From: Mesostigma viride | Taxonomy: Eukaryota > Streptophyta > Mesostigmatophyceae > Mesostigmatales > Mesostigmataceae | Direction: 5' to 3' | DNA: 64,000 nucleotides | NCBI GenBank assembly: GCA_009746045.1 | Contig: RPFO01000154.1 | Location: 3,681,281-3,745,280 of the forward strand | Part shown: in pieces, positions 44,761 through 60,756 of the stretch | How the letters are laid out: each line of letters opens with the position of its first letter | How positions within the stretch are numbered: position 1 is the stretch's first letter | Program-made: the position numbers and the translations under genes | Notes under the pieces: generated by a model | Told to the model about the DNA's origin: nothing | Database searches by the model: none | Seen by the model: the letters and a program-made list of their open reading frames with translations, nothing else

Positions 44761-47549
44761 AGATGCATCTCACGCCAGTTTCCAGCTTTTGTTGTTGTTG
44801 ACTTGTTGTTGTTGAATGTTGAGGCCCACGCCGCACATGGGCAGCGGAGATTTGGAAACGGCCGAGGGCCCCGAACAGCATGACATCAAAACCAAAGGTA
44901 TATCGGTTAAAAGGACTCAACAGGAGTTACGATCTAACCGTCTGGTGGCTGGTTGTTGTTGATTTGGTCGACTCCCACGCCGCCAAAAAGGGTCATCCAG
45001 TCATTTGTCAGACGGATCCCACGCCGCCAAAAAGGGTCTGGCCGGAAAATGCACGCTTTCACGTGACGGGCAGGGAGTCTGTAACATTCTTTGCCGGCAT
45101 CTCTTACGTCATGTCAGAAGTTACTTTTGACTGGCCAAATCTTGCGGCCCTTGAGTTTATTTTTGGAGCAAGAGACGCGCACGCGTTGCCATCCAGAGGG
45201 TGTCGTTGAGCATATGCTGGAAGGGTCCCCACTTCGCCATTGACACGTTCTCGACTGTCAGCCATGGAGCCCGCAGGCGGGCATACGAATCACGACACAA
45301 CTTTCTACAGTACATACTGTATCGATAGAACCCCCAAGCGTAACCTCGTTGCTGAGTGCTGAGTGCTGACACGCTTGCACTTTCAATCAGTTCCTTGCGT
45401 TCAGTTCCTTGCGTTCAATTCCTACTGTAGCTGACTTTCAATTCCAGGCCTGCGTTAAAAAAAACACCCATTTCACCGGAAATTCCAGGCCTGCGTTGAG
45501 TGGAGTTGAGTTTATTCCCGCGCCGGTGTACCGACAAGGGTTATCCAGGCCTGCGTGGGAGTATGGATACCGTATGCCACATATTACTCAAAAATTTAAC
45601 GTCCCCTGCACTCCGTCTACATCTACAGCCCTTCCAGCTACTGCTTTTAGGACGGCCTATAATGCCAGCTCCAGCTCGTTCCGGAACACGTCATTGACAT
45701 CTGGACAACAGCGCGATGGACTACATCAATAAAAAGAGTGTAAGTTTACACTTCATGATCACTGCATTACGATACTTCAGATAGCTTGCTGCATTTCGGG
45801 GAAATGGGTATATTTATTATAACTTGCTGCATTTCAACTCGGCTTGCACTATTTTATACCGGCCTAGTACTTGACTGGTATTAAGCGCCTTCCATTTTCT
45901 CTATTAGTAATACTTGATCACTCATGACGTGAGTCATGACGTGATTAATGGCGTCGAAGTGCCTCAGCTCGGGAAAAAGGATCATTTAAGATTCGATTAC
46001 CGCTGAAAATTATTACCGCGTAGCCCTAACACTGTCAGCTATAAGCTATGTAGGACTACGTACGTACGAAGGGCTGTTAATAATTGATACTAGGGTCATC
46101 GTCGGACGTACTTTTGCTGTTGTGCATCATATGCATGCGCATGCAATATGTGCAATATGCGCATGCAGCAGGCCTGCACACGTATGCCTAATTACGTACG
46201 TACCTGGAGCAGCTAGTAGCGATTGCAACTGGCTGCTACTGTAGCACTTTAAAACACTGGCTGATGCGTTATATGCGTGAATATTGCAGTCACGTGTCTA
46301 TTAATTAATGCGTGAATATCCGATATTATTAGTACTAGTTATCATTATTAGTACTGATAGAAAGAGTCTAGAGGCAGTAGTAACATAGCTGCCTTACGTA
46401 CTATTTGCTTGATCTCATCGATCCGCATATCCTACTATATTAATGCCGATTGCCAGCTGCCCATATAAATATAGAAAATGTAACGCAATTACTTACGTAC
46501 AGCAGCCTAAAATGTGACATGCGCACCTATATATTTGTGACCGATATAGTTGCAGCCGATTCATTTGTAGCTTGCATGCGAGCTGATATATATGCGAGCT
46601 GGTTGTCTCCTTGATATATATCTTAATTGTATGACTATTTTGTATTCGATTAATTCGATTTATCAGCAGCCCGCTGAGTACGTGCAGTGGAATTATAATT
46701 AATTAGCAGCTGCAGTAAGCTGCCGGCTAAGCTTCGAATGCATCATGGCCGTGTGCACAATGATTGTCGGTGATGTGTCATGATCATATCACCGTCATAC
46801 GACTCACGATCAACCGGACAGCATATTCTTACCGTGATGCATAGTAACTTACATCGGAGTACCGTGATATACGTACATGCTACGTCGTGCCCGCCCGCAT
46901 GCTGATCGAGGCTCGCAGGTCGATCAATACTACCACTTTCAACAGTTTCGAGCTGATCGAGGTACGTATATGTGATCTCTGCATGATGTAACCGTCAAGA
47001 TCAGTGGCTGACGTACAATATATGGGCATGCATATTGTTGTCAGACTGCCGCCCCTCCATCCTCAGACTGCCGCCCCTCCATCCTCATAAAAGCAATCTG
47101 ACAGTACTTGCCGCAACTGGGTGATCAAAGTGAGATAAGAAGTGACAGCAGTCGTCAGTTATTGTTGCTCAAATTGCTTGCTAGCTGCAGCGTACATGTC
47201 ATATACAGTATACCGCGCGCGGGTTCGCAATTATTAATAGTACGTGGTACGTGAATATTCGTCAGGCGCTGGGATCACGTATGCGTACGTAAATAATGCG
47301 GCATAGTGGAGCCAATCTGAATGCTACCGTGTGCACAGCTGACAGTACTTAGTACTAAGTAACGCCATGCCAATGCATGATCAGTACGCATTAATTGTGG
47401 CCGGGGGCCGGTGTTTGCATTGAAACGAATGTCGTATGGAAGACCGAAAACCAAGTTCAGGTGCATTGATGCAAGACCACTAGCTTCAATTATTATAGAA
47501 GCCTGCCTAAAGCTGCCAGCTTTATTTACGAACACACTGAATGTGCAGA
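44761..47549. other. AT-rich region without a supported gene
   Basis: Two CCCACGCCGCC-type repeats with TTGTTGTTG runs lie at 44785-45035. After 45.7 kb the DNA becomes AT-rich and dense in TACGTA, GCATGC and TATATA palindromes. It holds a type-3 LINE hairpin end at 46287-46312, an inverted repeat at 46132-46167 and a 22-bp direct duplication at 47043-47086. Confidence 0.5.
46132..46167. repeat. Inverted repeat with 11-bp perfect arms
   Basis: TGCATGCGCAT and its exact complement ATGCGCATGCA flank a 14-bp loop. This could be a cruciform or hairpin. No terminator or gene is nearby. Confidence 0.9.
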
Positions 47550-47553
47550 TTAA

Positions 47554-49252
47554 CCCCTCATTGGTCTTGCAGCCGATTTTCCGCCAAAAATCGACTTGCA
47601 GCCGATGCATCGGCTGCTCCGCGGGGGACCAAATTGCGCGAAAACTATTGAGAATTAGGAAACGTTTAGCTGAGAAGATCGAAAGTTTATAATTTTCCTC
47701 ACAGCATGGTACTAGGGTTCGCATACTTCTGACAAAGTTATAGAGGTGTTCTGGCCGGTCAAAGTACAAGGGGTCAGGGTACTTTTTCACGTACAACGTG
47801 CATTCCGGAAAACGACGACCTGGCCATGGCGGCTTGCGCCCACGCATGGCATTTACGTTTGCGTTCGAATTTTCTGACCAAACTCAGTAAATTGATTTTA
47901 TACGCCCTAAAGATCACACTGGCCAATTTTTGGTTCGCGGGAATGCCATTTGATAGGTGTCGGCAGCGTTCTTGCTGGAAAAAACTGCGATCAGGCCGGA
48001 CGATAGAAACGTTGACAGCAATACCTTTCCGGCATATTTTAAAGGATATATTGGTTTCTTTGTACTTTTTATGATACATAGTAGTCGTAAACGTGCAAGG
48101 GTGGCAAGAAATCGCCGAATCTAGCGACCATGCTGCACAACTTTGGTGTGCCGAAATGCGCCATTTTGCGGCCACCGCCTGGGCCAAGGTAACGCCATCC
48201 ATGCCTGGTAAAGCTTCAGCATCGTTTTCCTATCGACGTTTGACGTTTATATATACGTTCTAGCTTGTGTAGCACATTCTTTTTGCATTATTCATGCTCT
48301 TTCTTGACCCTGGCCTGGCCCCTTTCTAAAACACCCTTCTTAGATGCTTCCCTCAGTCAGTTGACCTGCCACAGTGTGATGGTGATAAGTTTTAGATGCT
48401 GTATGGGTTTGAATACCTCCATATATGTTTGTTATACATTTCCCATACACATATTGCATGAGTGTGAGGCAGTTGGCTGGTCTCTGTGGCATCATCAAGC
48501 ACGTAACAGGTGAGTAAAAGCTTCCCATTGACAGCATGTGCCACCAGGTGTGCTGGCCATCACCTGGCAAGCTATAGCAGCTTGGGCCTAGTTTATCCTT
48601 GCTAGGGCAGGCTGAAATAGGCTCAACGTCACTAGTTTGTTGGTGGCTGCCTCCTATAATGTATGCCTTGCATAGGGTATCCGTACCACGTTACCTACGT
48701 GCATGGACAAGGTGGCACCTGCACATAGGTGCCATGTATGGGCAGTGTGATGATGCAGTTATGTTTCCCCATCATTGTGGAAGGGAAATGTATTGTATGG
48801 CATGGTTGGGGGCCATATTAGTAGGTATTAGTAGGTAGTATGCCCACCCCTACCCCCTTGGTTGCTTTTTACCAACGGTACCCCTATGGGCTGTACTGGG
48901 TGTAACTGCTGGTATACCCACCCAAATGATGACCCCAATGGCTCAAACTGTTCAGCAACTAATTGTTTATCATCCCTGAAGTGGTAGGTGCCTAGGTCTT
49001 ATAACATAATTCAAAATGCACATTCTACCAAAAATGAAAACGCGCGTCTCGACCCCCCTAACTTTGGCGGTAGTTTTCTATGGCCTACCCTGCAGATATG
49101 TTAGGTTGTGATAGCTCACCCCGAAGGGCAACTCATGGACATGCTTGACCCCCAAGGACAGCCCTTGGATGTTGGTAGGTTGGCTGTGGGGTGGTTTGCA
49201 AATTTAGCATTTTGCAGCCGATTTTTCGGCTTTAAATGGGACCAATGAGGGG
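47554..49252. mobile_element. 1.7-kb TTAA-flanked element (piggyBac-like ends)
   Basis: TTAA at 47550-47553 and 49253-49256 directly flank 13-bp perfect inverted repeats CCCCTCATTGGTC / GACCAATGAGGGG. A GCAGCCGATTTT motif lies close inside both ends, in the same orientation. The TTAA target and C-rich termini match what is known of piggyBac-type elements. No transposase could be read in the interior; minus-strand frames at 47275-48202 have no recognised motif. It is therefore probably non-autonomous. Confidence 0.7.
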
Positions 49253-49256
49253 TTAA

Positions 49257-49863
49257 AGGAATTGTAGTATATTTGCGACTACTAAGGTTCCGTCTTATCT
49301 GTAATAACGGCCGCTTTTAGAGAATCATGTCGTCCTGCATGCACGCTGCGCTGCCAGCACACGCATGCATATGGGCCGCGTATTGTTTATGCTAGTAATT
49401 ATTCTACTACTTTTATTTTTTTCCCGATGCCATCTAGTAGTACTTATGGGATTGTTTTATGGTACATAACAAGCTAGTGCATCATGCATGAAAATGCATT
49501 GATCACGTACCATAGCCATAAAACTAGCTGGCATCATAATCGATTGTTTTGATTTTTTATCTGGCTAAGCAAATTTTTTTGTTGATCGAAAGTTGACAAA
49601 TACAATTTTTGAATGTGGGTAGTACACCAAGAATATCCCAGCTAGCCCTATTATTGCGGCTACGGCTGCATCAACATGGGACTCTCATTCATTCTGTGGC
49701 AGCCATGCAATGTGCCTCTGACAGTGCCCTCATGTGGCCGCGTATGGCCTGGCATTCGCACGTCTCATGACTTATCATAACTTATTGCATTGTCCCAGTG
49801 GCTTGTTGATTGGATTGTTCGACCGCCCTAATTGATGTGTCCCTGCATATCATGCTCACACAG
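49257..49863. other. AT-rich non-coding region
   Basis: No gene was recognised. If the exons at 49864 and 50852 are real, this stretch would be intron or 5' flank of that gene. Confidence 0.4.
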
Positions 49864-51354
49864 AAACTGAATGGGGCAAGTGGGCAGAACCCACGGGGCG
49901 CAGCCCCACAAGCCAAAGCAAAGCCTCGGCAGGTAAGAGTTGTAGCTGGCAATGATTATACCACTAGTAACTAGTAATAATATTAAGTATTAACTGTATA
50001 CCATTGATCAGGTAAATCAATTGCTGGCATGGGCGGAGCTACATGCAAGCCTGCAGCCCGGCTTCCATGGCTTGTTTGCTGGCTGTTGTAAGGGCGTATT
50101 CACCTGATGCGCCTGGCTTTGGTTGGAGTGTGGAACTTGTTGTACGTCACACCTATTTACAGTCTGCAACCATGACAGGTCTGATTAAATTTAAATTTGC
50201 AACTAAATAAGCGAGACAGCTCACGAACCGGCCGGCCCCAGCTAGCTCCGGCGTGAATCCGCATGGCCTAATGACATACTGCTATGTTTTTTCGACCAAG
50301 ATAAACTATGCAAATACACTGATCAATGCAATCACAGTGACATAATTTAATGTCACTGACCACCACTGTCTCAGTATGGTGGTGGACAGCATGGAAATGG
50401 ATCACAAGTGTAATACCTTATAACACATTACTGCATGATCGAGCTGACTGTTGCTTGCGGGCAGTTCGTCGCAGCCTCACCAATGTACTGCAGCCAAGGA
50501 ACATGCAGACCTTACTAGGTTGTACGCAAGTTACTTTTTTGGGTCCAGTGGCGGAAGTGAGCTGTATTATCAGTCCCCTCTTCATCAGACAGTCTACAGT
50601 ACACGTCCCACTTCAATGACTGAAGTTGTAAAATGCGCCAATTGAGCCTTTATAGTAAGTAATAGGCCCGCGCCTGCAATGATGATGCACCATAATTTAG
50701 CACTATATAATTACGGTATTACTGCCCATGCAGCTAGGTCGCCATTAATAATTAATTTATTTTAGAAGTTCCTGTTGTCTGATTTCCCCGCTAACCCCGT
50801 ATGTGTGCGCCCTTGTGCTCATATGTAATGGCCACTCATTGATCCATGCAGAGTTGTCAGGTCTCTCAATAGCCTCAAGCGCGGTGTCTTCGCCCAAGGC
50901 GCCCGGCTCCCCGTACGACTGCTGCAAGGTGCAGGGAGAGCCGCCGGGCCCGCTCCTTCAGCACGGGGTTCCACCCTGGGACGAACCCTCACCGCTAGAC
51001 TCTCCCAACAGTGCCGGCCGTCGAGCATCCCTTGACAGTGAGCGGGAAATATCCTCGCCGCTGCCCCTCACGGGCCGCAGATCATCACTCCCCAACGTCT
51101 CCGTCCCACGCCGGGCTGCATCCCAGCCATGGTCTTAGGGCGGCCGCGCTTTAATTCCCGCCGGTTCCAGTCGTGGCCCGGCCAGTCCTAGTAGTAATAT
51201 TAGCCCCAGTCTAAGCCCCCATGCCCCTGGCCCCAGCCCTGCCACGCAGGTCCTAAAGTATGGAAGCATACGAAAGCGTTCTAGCTCGAGTTCGAGTTCG
51301 CTGGTAGAGATGTCGTCGAGCAGCTCCCACACAGAGACCTTCCTTCTGGATCAG
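49864..51354 (+). pseudogene. Two candidate exons of an unrecognised Ser/Pro-rich gene
   Basis: GC-rich islands in AT-rich DNA look like exons. 49864-49932 lies between CACACAG and GTAAGA; 50852-51354 lies between CATGCAG and GTAATA. They join in phase (T-E-W-G-K-W-A-E-P ... S-A-E-L-S-G-L-S). The product is Ser-rich, with R-R-A-S and R-R-S-S sites that resemble phosphorylation motifs, and ends in S-S-S-S-S-H-T-E-T-F-L-L-D-Q. One in-frame TAG at 51136-51138 interrupts the second exon, so the gene is broken, the base is wrong, or the frame is not coding. No homologue was recognised, and further exons were not found. Confidence 0.35.
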
Positions 51355-52235
51355 GTAATAACTGCCAACAGTCTGCGTGCGGTAATCATGTTATAGCTGC
51401 ATTTTCAGGACATGCTACATCTGATACATATGGTGTGGATCGAGTGTCCCATATGCCGGCTGCAGTTGTTTTGTCGTGGTATCTCTTGTTATGTACTGTC
51501 AGTAACGTCGGCTTTGTTTATTTTTACGTGGGTGTCTAAGTTACTCTGATGTAAGTAATTATATTTTTTTTATGATACTACTATGTCTTTATAACGATGT
51601 CAGAGCTGGGGCATTGATCATATGCATGCACGCCCAACGTTTTATACTGAGCTTACAGCACATGTCGTACTCAATGCAGGTGAAACTTTCTACATAGTTT
51701 GCACTACCTGATTAATAATGCGACCAATTGTTTGTGCTGAAGACAGAACTATTAATCTTAAAAAGAAATATTAAAAAGAGTTTATGGCTACGTTAAATTA
51801 CTCATTACTGTTTACTGCAATTATGATGGAATGTGACTCAGTGCCGTGCTGTGAATGATTCACTAATTATTAGGTGCACGCACAGTATATGGGCCACGTT
51901 ACATGTCAACTCTGAGCTAATATTACTGCCAGCATGATCGACAGCAATCACAGGCTGCTGCAGACTTTTGTGAATCCTGCATGGCGCTGTACTATACAGC
52001 TGGCAGCTTTGACGGTTCTGAGACTGAGTCTGCAGCTAGGGGCTTTAATACTATCTTCCATTTCGTGTGGATCTGACTAGTTGGATTATTCATAGCTAGA
52101 CGCACAGTCCAGCTGGACCATTCCTGCGCTTCGCACCTGAGGCATGGTGATCCCTGCTCAGACTGGGCCTATTGCTTTGGTCGGACCCAGCTGCATTTGC
52201 CAAATATGTTGCTGTTTACGCACGCTGCCGCTGTG
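51355..52235. other. Non-coding region
   Basis: AT-rich; no gene or clear repeat was recognised before the inverted repeat at 52236. Confidence 0.4.
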
Positions 52236-52958
52236 GAGTTGTTGCGCTGGATTAGGACCAATTGCGAAATTTAGGACACTTTTGATGCCGACTCAAGATA
52301 ATAAGTTGATTTGGGTCCCTTTTACGGGCCAATATGTGGCTGACATTGATTCCCTACGTATTCAACTGTTTTCAACCTATTTGGTACCACCCTGCAGGAC
52401 ATTTACCGGGTGATGCTCGTGACGGTGCCCTTCATGATGTCATGCTTACTTCCATATAATGCATGAGCGTGGACACGATGACTTTAATGCGCGGAACGTG
52501 ATTGTATTTGCCAGGGAAGTGTACCATGCAGTAATTTCATACAATCTTCTCACATAATGCATGAAGTCCTCCCCGGGCATGGAAACATTTCAATACCAAC
52601 AATGAATTTTGAGGTAGTGATGTAGCATGCATGCACTTGGGTGTACTGAGCTATTGGTGCTAACACATGCCGCCAATTATAATGGCCAAGGTGCATGTAT
52701 AATATTTTAAAATGTCCAAAGAGACATTGTTGGGCGTGCATGGCTAATAACGCCCTTAATTTATCAATCAGTCCAATATCCTGGACTAGACAGCTCCGCG
52801 GCTTTTGCGCCGAGTTCCTCTTGAACAAATTATACTCTAGCCTACCATGACCGGGACGCCCAGATAATTAATAGCATGTTGCATCCGTGCAACACATAGC
52901 CTAGATATAGTGTCAATGGAATGCCATATCAAGAAACGGTTGCTTCACATGAAAACGG

Positions 52959-55200
52959 TCAGTAGTAACGAGGTTGCGGCAATGGTGCCGGCTGCCATGC
53001 CAATGTCATCGAGGGAGGCTGCTGCCAAGCGGCAGCCGCTGATGTCGCCGGTGCCGGTGGCTGTTGGTACCATCCCGCGGCTGCAGTTGCTGGTGGCTGC
53101 GCGTATGGTGCCGGCGTGTATGGTGCCGGCGCATACTGTGGCTGCGTCAACGGTGCCGGCGCGGTTGCCGGTGCCAGGACCTGCTGGTACCATCCTAGTG
53201 CTTGTGCCGGTGGCTGCGCATACGGTGCCTGGGCGGCTGCCGTTGGTGGCGGGTAAAGCGGTGCCGCCGCGGGTGCCGGTGGCGGCGGGTAATAAGGCGG
53301 TGCCGCCGCGGGTGCCGGTGGCGGCTGGTAAAGCGGTGCCGCCGCGGGTGCCGGTGGCGGCGGGTAATAAGGCGGTGCCGCCGCGGGTGCCGGTGGCGGC
53401 TGGTAATAAGGCGGTGCCGCCGCGGGTGCCGGTGGCGGCTGGTAATAAGGCGATGCCGCCGCGGGTGCCGGTGGCGGCGGGTAATAAGGCGGTGCCGCCG
53501 TGGATGCCGGTGGTGGCGGGTAATAAGGCGGTGCCGGCACGGCTGCTGGTGGTGGCAGGCAAGGCGGTGCTGTCGCCGGTGCTGGTGGTGGCAGGGCTTC
53601 TGGCGGCGGGGCCTCGGCTGCCGGTGCCTGCTGCTGCCGCCTCCCCTGTCGTTGCTGCTGCGGCGGCGGCTGCTGTTGCTGTTGCTGTATTTGCTGCATT
53701 TGCTGCAGCAGCAGCCGCTGCTGTTGTTGCTGCTGTTGTTGTTGCTGCTGCAACTGCTGCTGGAGTTGTCGGTGCTGCTGCTGGACCTCTTGCAGAAGCT
53801 GGGCCTGCTGCTGTTTCATACCCTCCAGTTGTGCCTGCACTTCTGTTGGTACTCGCGTTGTGCCGGGCAGGGCCTCCTGCAACGGCTGCGGCCCCGGGCG
53901 CCGTTTCTCCGGCTGGCGCTTCTTGGCATCTGGGGGGGGGGCTGGAAGGCCTGCTTGGCGGTGATTCGCTTCGCTCGCCCTAGCCCGGCGTTGGTGATAT
54001 CCGTGAGCGGTGCCGGTGCCGCATCGGTCATGGTGGTGTCTTGTGTCCGCCGTTCTCGGGATGGCGTATCAGGAGAACCACACAGATCCATCGTGGCCCG
54101 CTGCGGGAATGCGTTACTGAGCAGGATGCTTGGGACGGGCGCATTGCCCATCAGGGCAACTAAATTGGGCTCGTTCTCCTGGGCCCACGTCAAACACTCC
54201 TGCATTTCATCATTCCATGCGTTTGCAGGGATGGATTTACCCGGAAACGTTACACCAGGGACATCGCACCACTTGGGAGGGTTGTTGGCCACGATGAGTG
54301 CCACTTGGTTGTGGAAGTGGATGCCGGTGGGTGCGGGCCTGGTCATGGAAGGAGTAAACGAACATAGCAACGACTTGTAGCTCGAATTCTTCGTTTCGCG
54401 GGCTAACAGAGCGCTCATGGTCTTGTTTTTCCAGCCGCCCAAATGATGCCGACATTTTGCCTCCATGGGTGAAGGTTCACGACGGCCCGAGCCATGATCC
54501 CGCATTCGGCCCTAAAACCAGGAACCCCGCCCCCCACAGATATGGTGCTCTCATTTCGACCTTGGACCGGCATTGTCTTGAGCACCGGTGGATCAGGTGA
54601 AGGAAATTTCAATGTCATCTTGGCATCCTCCAGCTCGGAGCGACTGAACCCTTTGCCACGCTCGTCGGCCGGGGTACTTTCCATCACGTTGTCAATGGAA
54701 TTGTCCCCCGTCAGGTCGGAGGAACCCAGGTGTGCACCACGGCTGGCCGGATCGTCATCGCCACTGTCGACCATCTTGTCGTCACTGTCATTCTTGTCGT
54801 CACGGTCCTTTTTATCCCCGGCAACCTTGCCCTTCCCGCCCAAATTACTATGAAGATCTACCATCCCCGCCAGGTCATCCTCGGAAACTGGAGCATTAAA
54901 GTTGATGCCGGCCGGGAGGGGGGGACGTGGGTTGTTGCCGACATGATGAGTCGCTTCCTGGTCTTGCTTGGACGACCCAGCAAAACATTCGGGGCACATC
55001 CATTCTGCCCCTTCTTCAGCACTTGGGTCCTTGAATAGCCCCGTGCATATCCCATGGACGTGCTTTCCACACGACCCACTGCATGGGTGATTGGCGCCAC
55101 TCAAGAGCTCCTCCTTAGAAACGCCATCCTCGGATGCTCCGCCTCCCAATTTCCTACACTTTTCGCCTGCAAAGCAGGCATCACCGTTGCTCTCTGACAT
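52959..55200 (-). CDS. PHD-finger protein with poly-Gln and Pro/Tyr repeats
   Basis: The start at 55200 gives M-S-E-S-N-G-D-A-C-F-A-G-E-K-C. A Cys/His cluster follows (H-P-C-S-G-S-C-G-K-H-V-H-G-I-C, then W-M-C-P-E-C-F), as in PHD zinc fingers that read histone tails. Next comes a Lys/Asp-rich linker, then an unassigned middle region (54505-53950 frame, H-F-H-N-Q-V-A-L-I-V-A-N-N-P-P-K-W). The C-terminus has a Gln tract and at least eight A-P-A-A-A-P-x-Y-Y-x-P-P-P-P units, ending at TGA. The reading frame changes twice, near 54440 and at a run of ten C at 53932-53941. Adding one C would join the second junction smoothly, so an indel or slippage is likely. It is divergent from the DDE-type gene, and its function in that pair is unknown. 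Confidence 0.6.
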
Positions 55201-55329
55201 TTATTACTCACTTTTCCGCAGCACTACTCATTGCTTCCGGCATTATCGCCAACAATCGTTTAGCCGCACCGAATACCATCGTTTCCGGCGTTAAATTCAT
55301 TCCAAGACGGAGGCACTGGCTGGAGCCCC

Positions 55330-55975
55330 GGCTCAGGCGGGAGATCCGGCGTTTGAATGAGGTGACAGTTGCGGATCCCAGGCATTATAGTATCTCCGAA
55401 GCCAGGCTTCGTGTCCGTTTCCTAGTACAAGGCATCGTATCTCCGCAGACAAGGTTTTCCCCAGCGGAGGCCAGGCATCGTATCGCCGCGGACAGGTTTT
55501 TCCATAGCCGAGGCAGGCAACGTATAAATTATTCCCCAGCCGAGCCTGCCGAGGCCAGGCATCGTATCTCCGCGGACAAGGTTTTCCCCAGCGGAGGCCA
55601 GGCATCGTATCTCCGCGGACAAAGTTTCCGTAGCCGACACAGGAATCTTATAAAATATTCCCCAGCCGAGCCTGCCGAGGCCAGGCATCGTATCTCCGCG
55701 GACAAGGTTTTCCCCAGCGGAGGCCAGGCATCGTATCTCCGCGGACAAGGTTTCCGTAGCCGAGGTAGGAATCTTATAAAATATTCCCCAGCCGAGGCCA
55801 GGCATCGTATCTCCGCGGACAAGGTTTCCCCAGCGGAGGCCAGGCATCGTATCTCCGCGGACAAGGTTTCCGTAGCCGAGGCAGGCAACGTATACAATAT
55901 TCCCCAGCCGAGGCCAGGCATCGTATCTCCGCGGACAAGGCTTCCCCAGCGGAGGCCAGGCATCGATACAGTAGC
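55330..55975. repeat. Array of about ten CATCGTATCTCCGCGGACA repeats between divergent genes
   Basis: The core AGGCATCGTATCTCCGCGGA recurs about ten times, near 55428, 55471, 55557, 55600, 55682, 55727, 55799, 55843, 55914 and 55958 (some diverged or partial). Short spacers (TTTTCCCCAGCGGAGGCC) mostly alternate with longer ones (CCGTAGCCGAGGCAGG ... ATATTCCCCAGCCGAG). It occupies the shared upstream region of the two divergent genes. It is open in several frames because of repeat phase, not because it codes. Confidence 0.9.
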
Positions 55976-56421
55976 TCGACCTAAACTGTACACTGTAACC
56001 TGATGTGCGTGAGAGGTACGCCGAAGGCATGATGATTGTCTGTCAAGCAACGCCACGCTGTCATCAGTGCTATTACAATGTCTTAAAGAGGTGCTGCAGG
56101 TGAGACAACCGGCTGCTAATAATCTGCTGTAGCGTTTGTTGTGCGAATTAATTTTGCAGGGGACGAATCATTGGTATGAAATGCGGATGCTATTAAATGG
56201 TGACAGAAGCAGACAGGACCTAGACTAGAGGTGGCCAATCTACGTGACATAACCAGTTGTGGCTAGGTAGTAATGGTAGGGTAGCTGCGTCCAGGTACCT
56301 TGGTTTGAAGTTTCTAGTATCGCAGTCTGTTGGGAATCCAGGTTGTTGCGTTTACAGATAGGGAGAATGCTGACGGAGTAGGCACAATGGACGATGACGC
56401 AGTGGATCCGGATGTGCTAAT

Positions 56422-60756
<4,335 letters not shown>

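Noticed and set aside
47275-48202. Minus-strand frames of 142 and 190 aa as a transposase for the 1.7-kb TTAA element
   Set aside because: One frame crosses the element boundary, and neither shows a transposase motif.
36826-51138. Reassigned TAG/TAA as glutamine (as in some ulvophyte algae)
   Set aside because: In-frame TAG/TAA in the NRPS-like gene and orphan exon suggested it, but more than 2900 codons of intact genes use no TAG or TAA for Gln.
53202-54380. 357- and 392-aa plus-strand frames rich in Val/Ala or Arg/Cys
   Set aside because: They are antisense shadows of the Pro/Tyr and Gln repeats of the PHD-finger gene.
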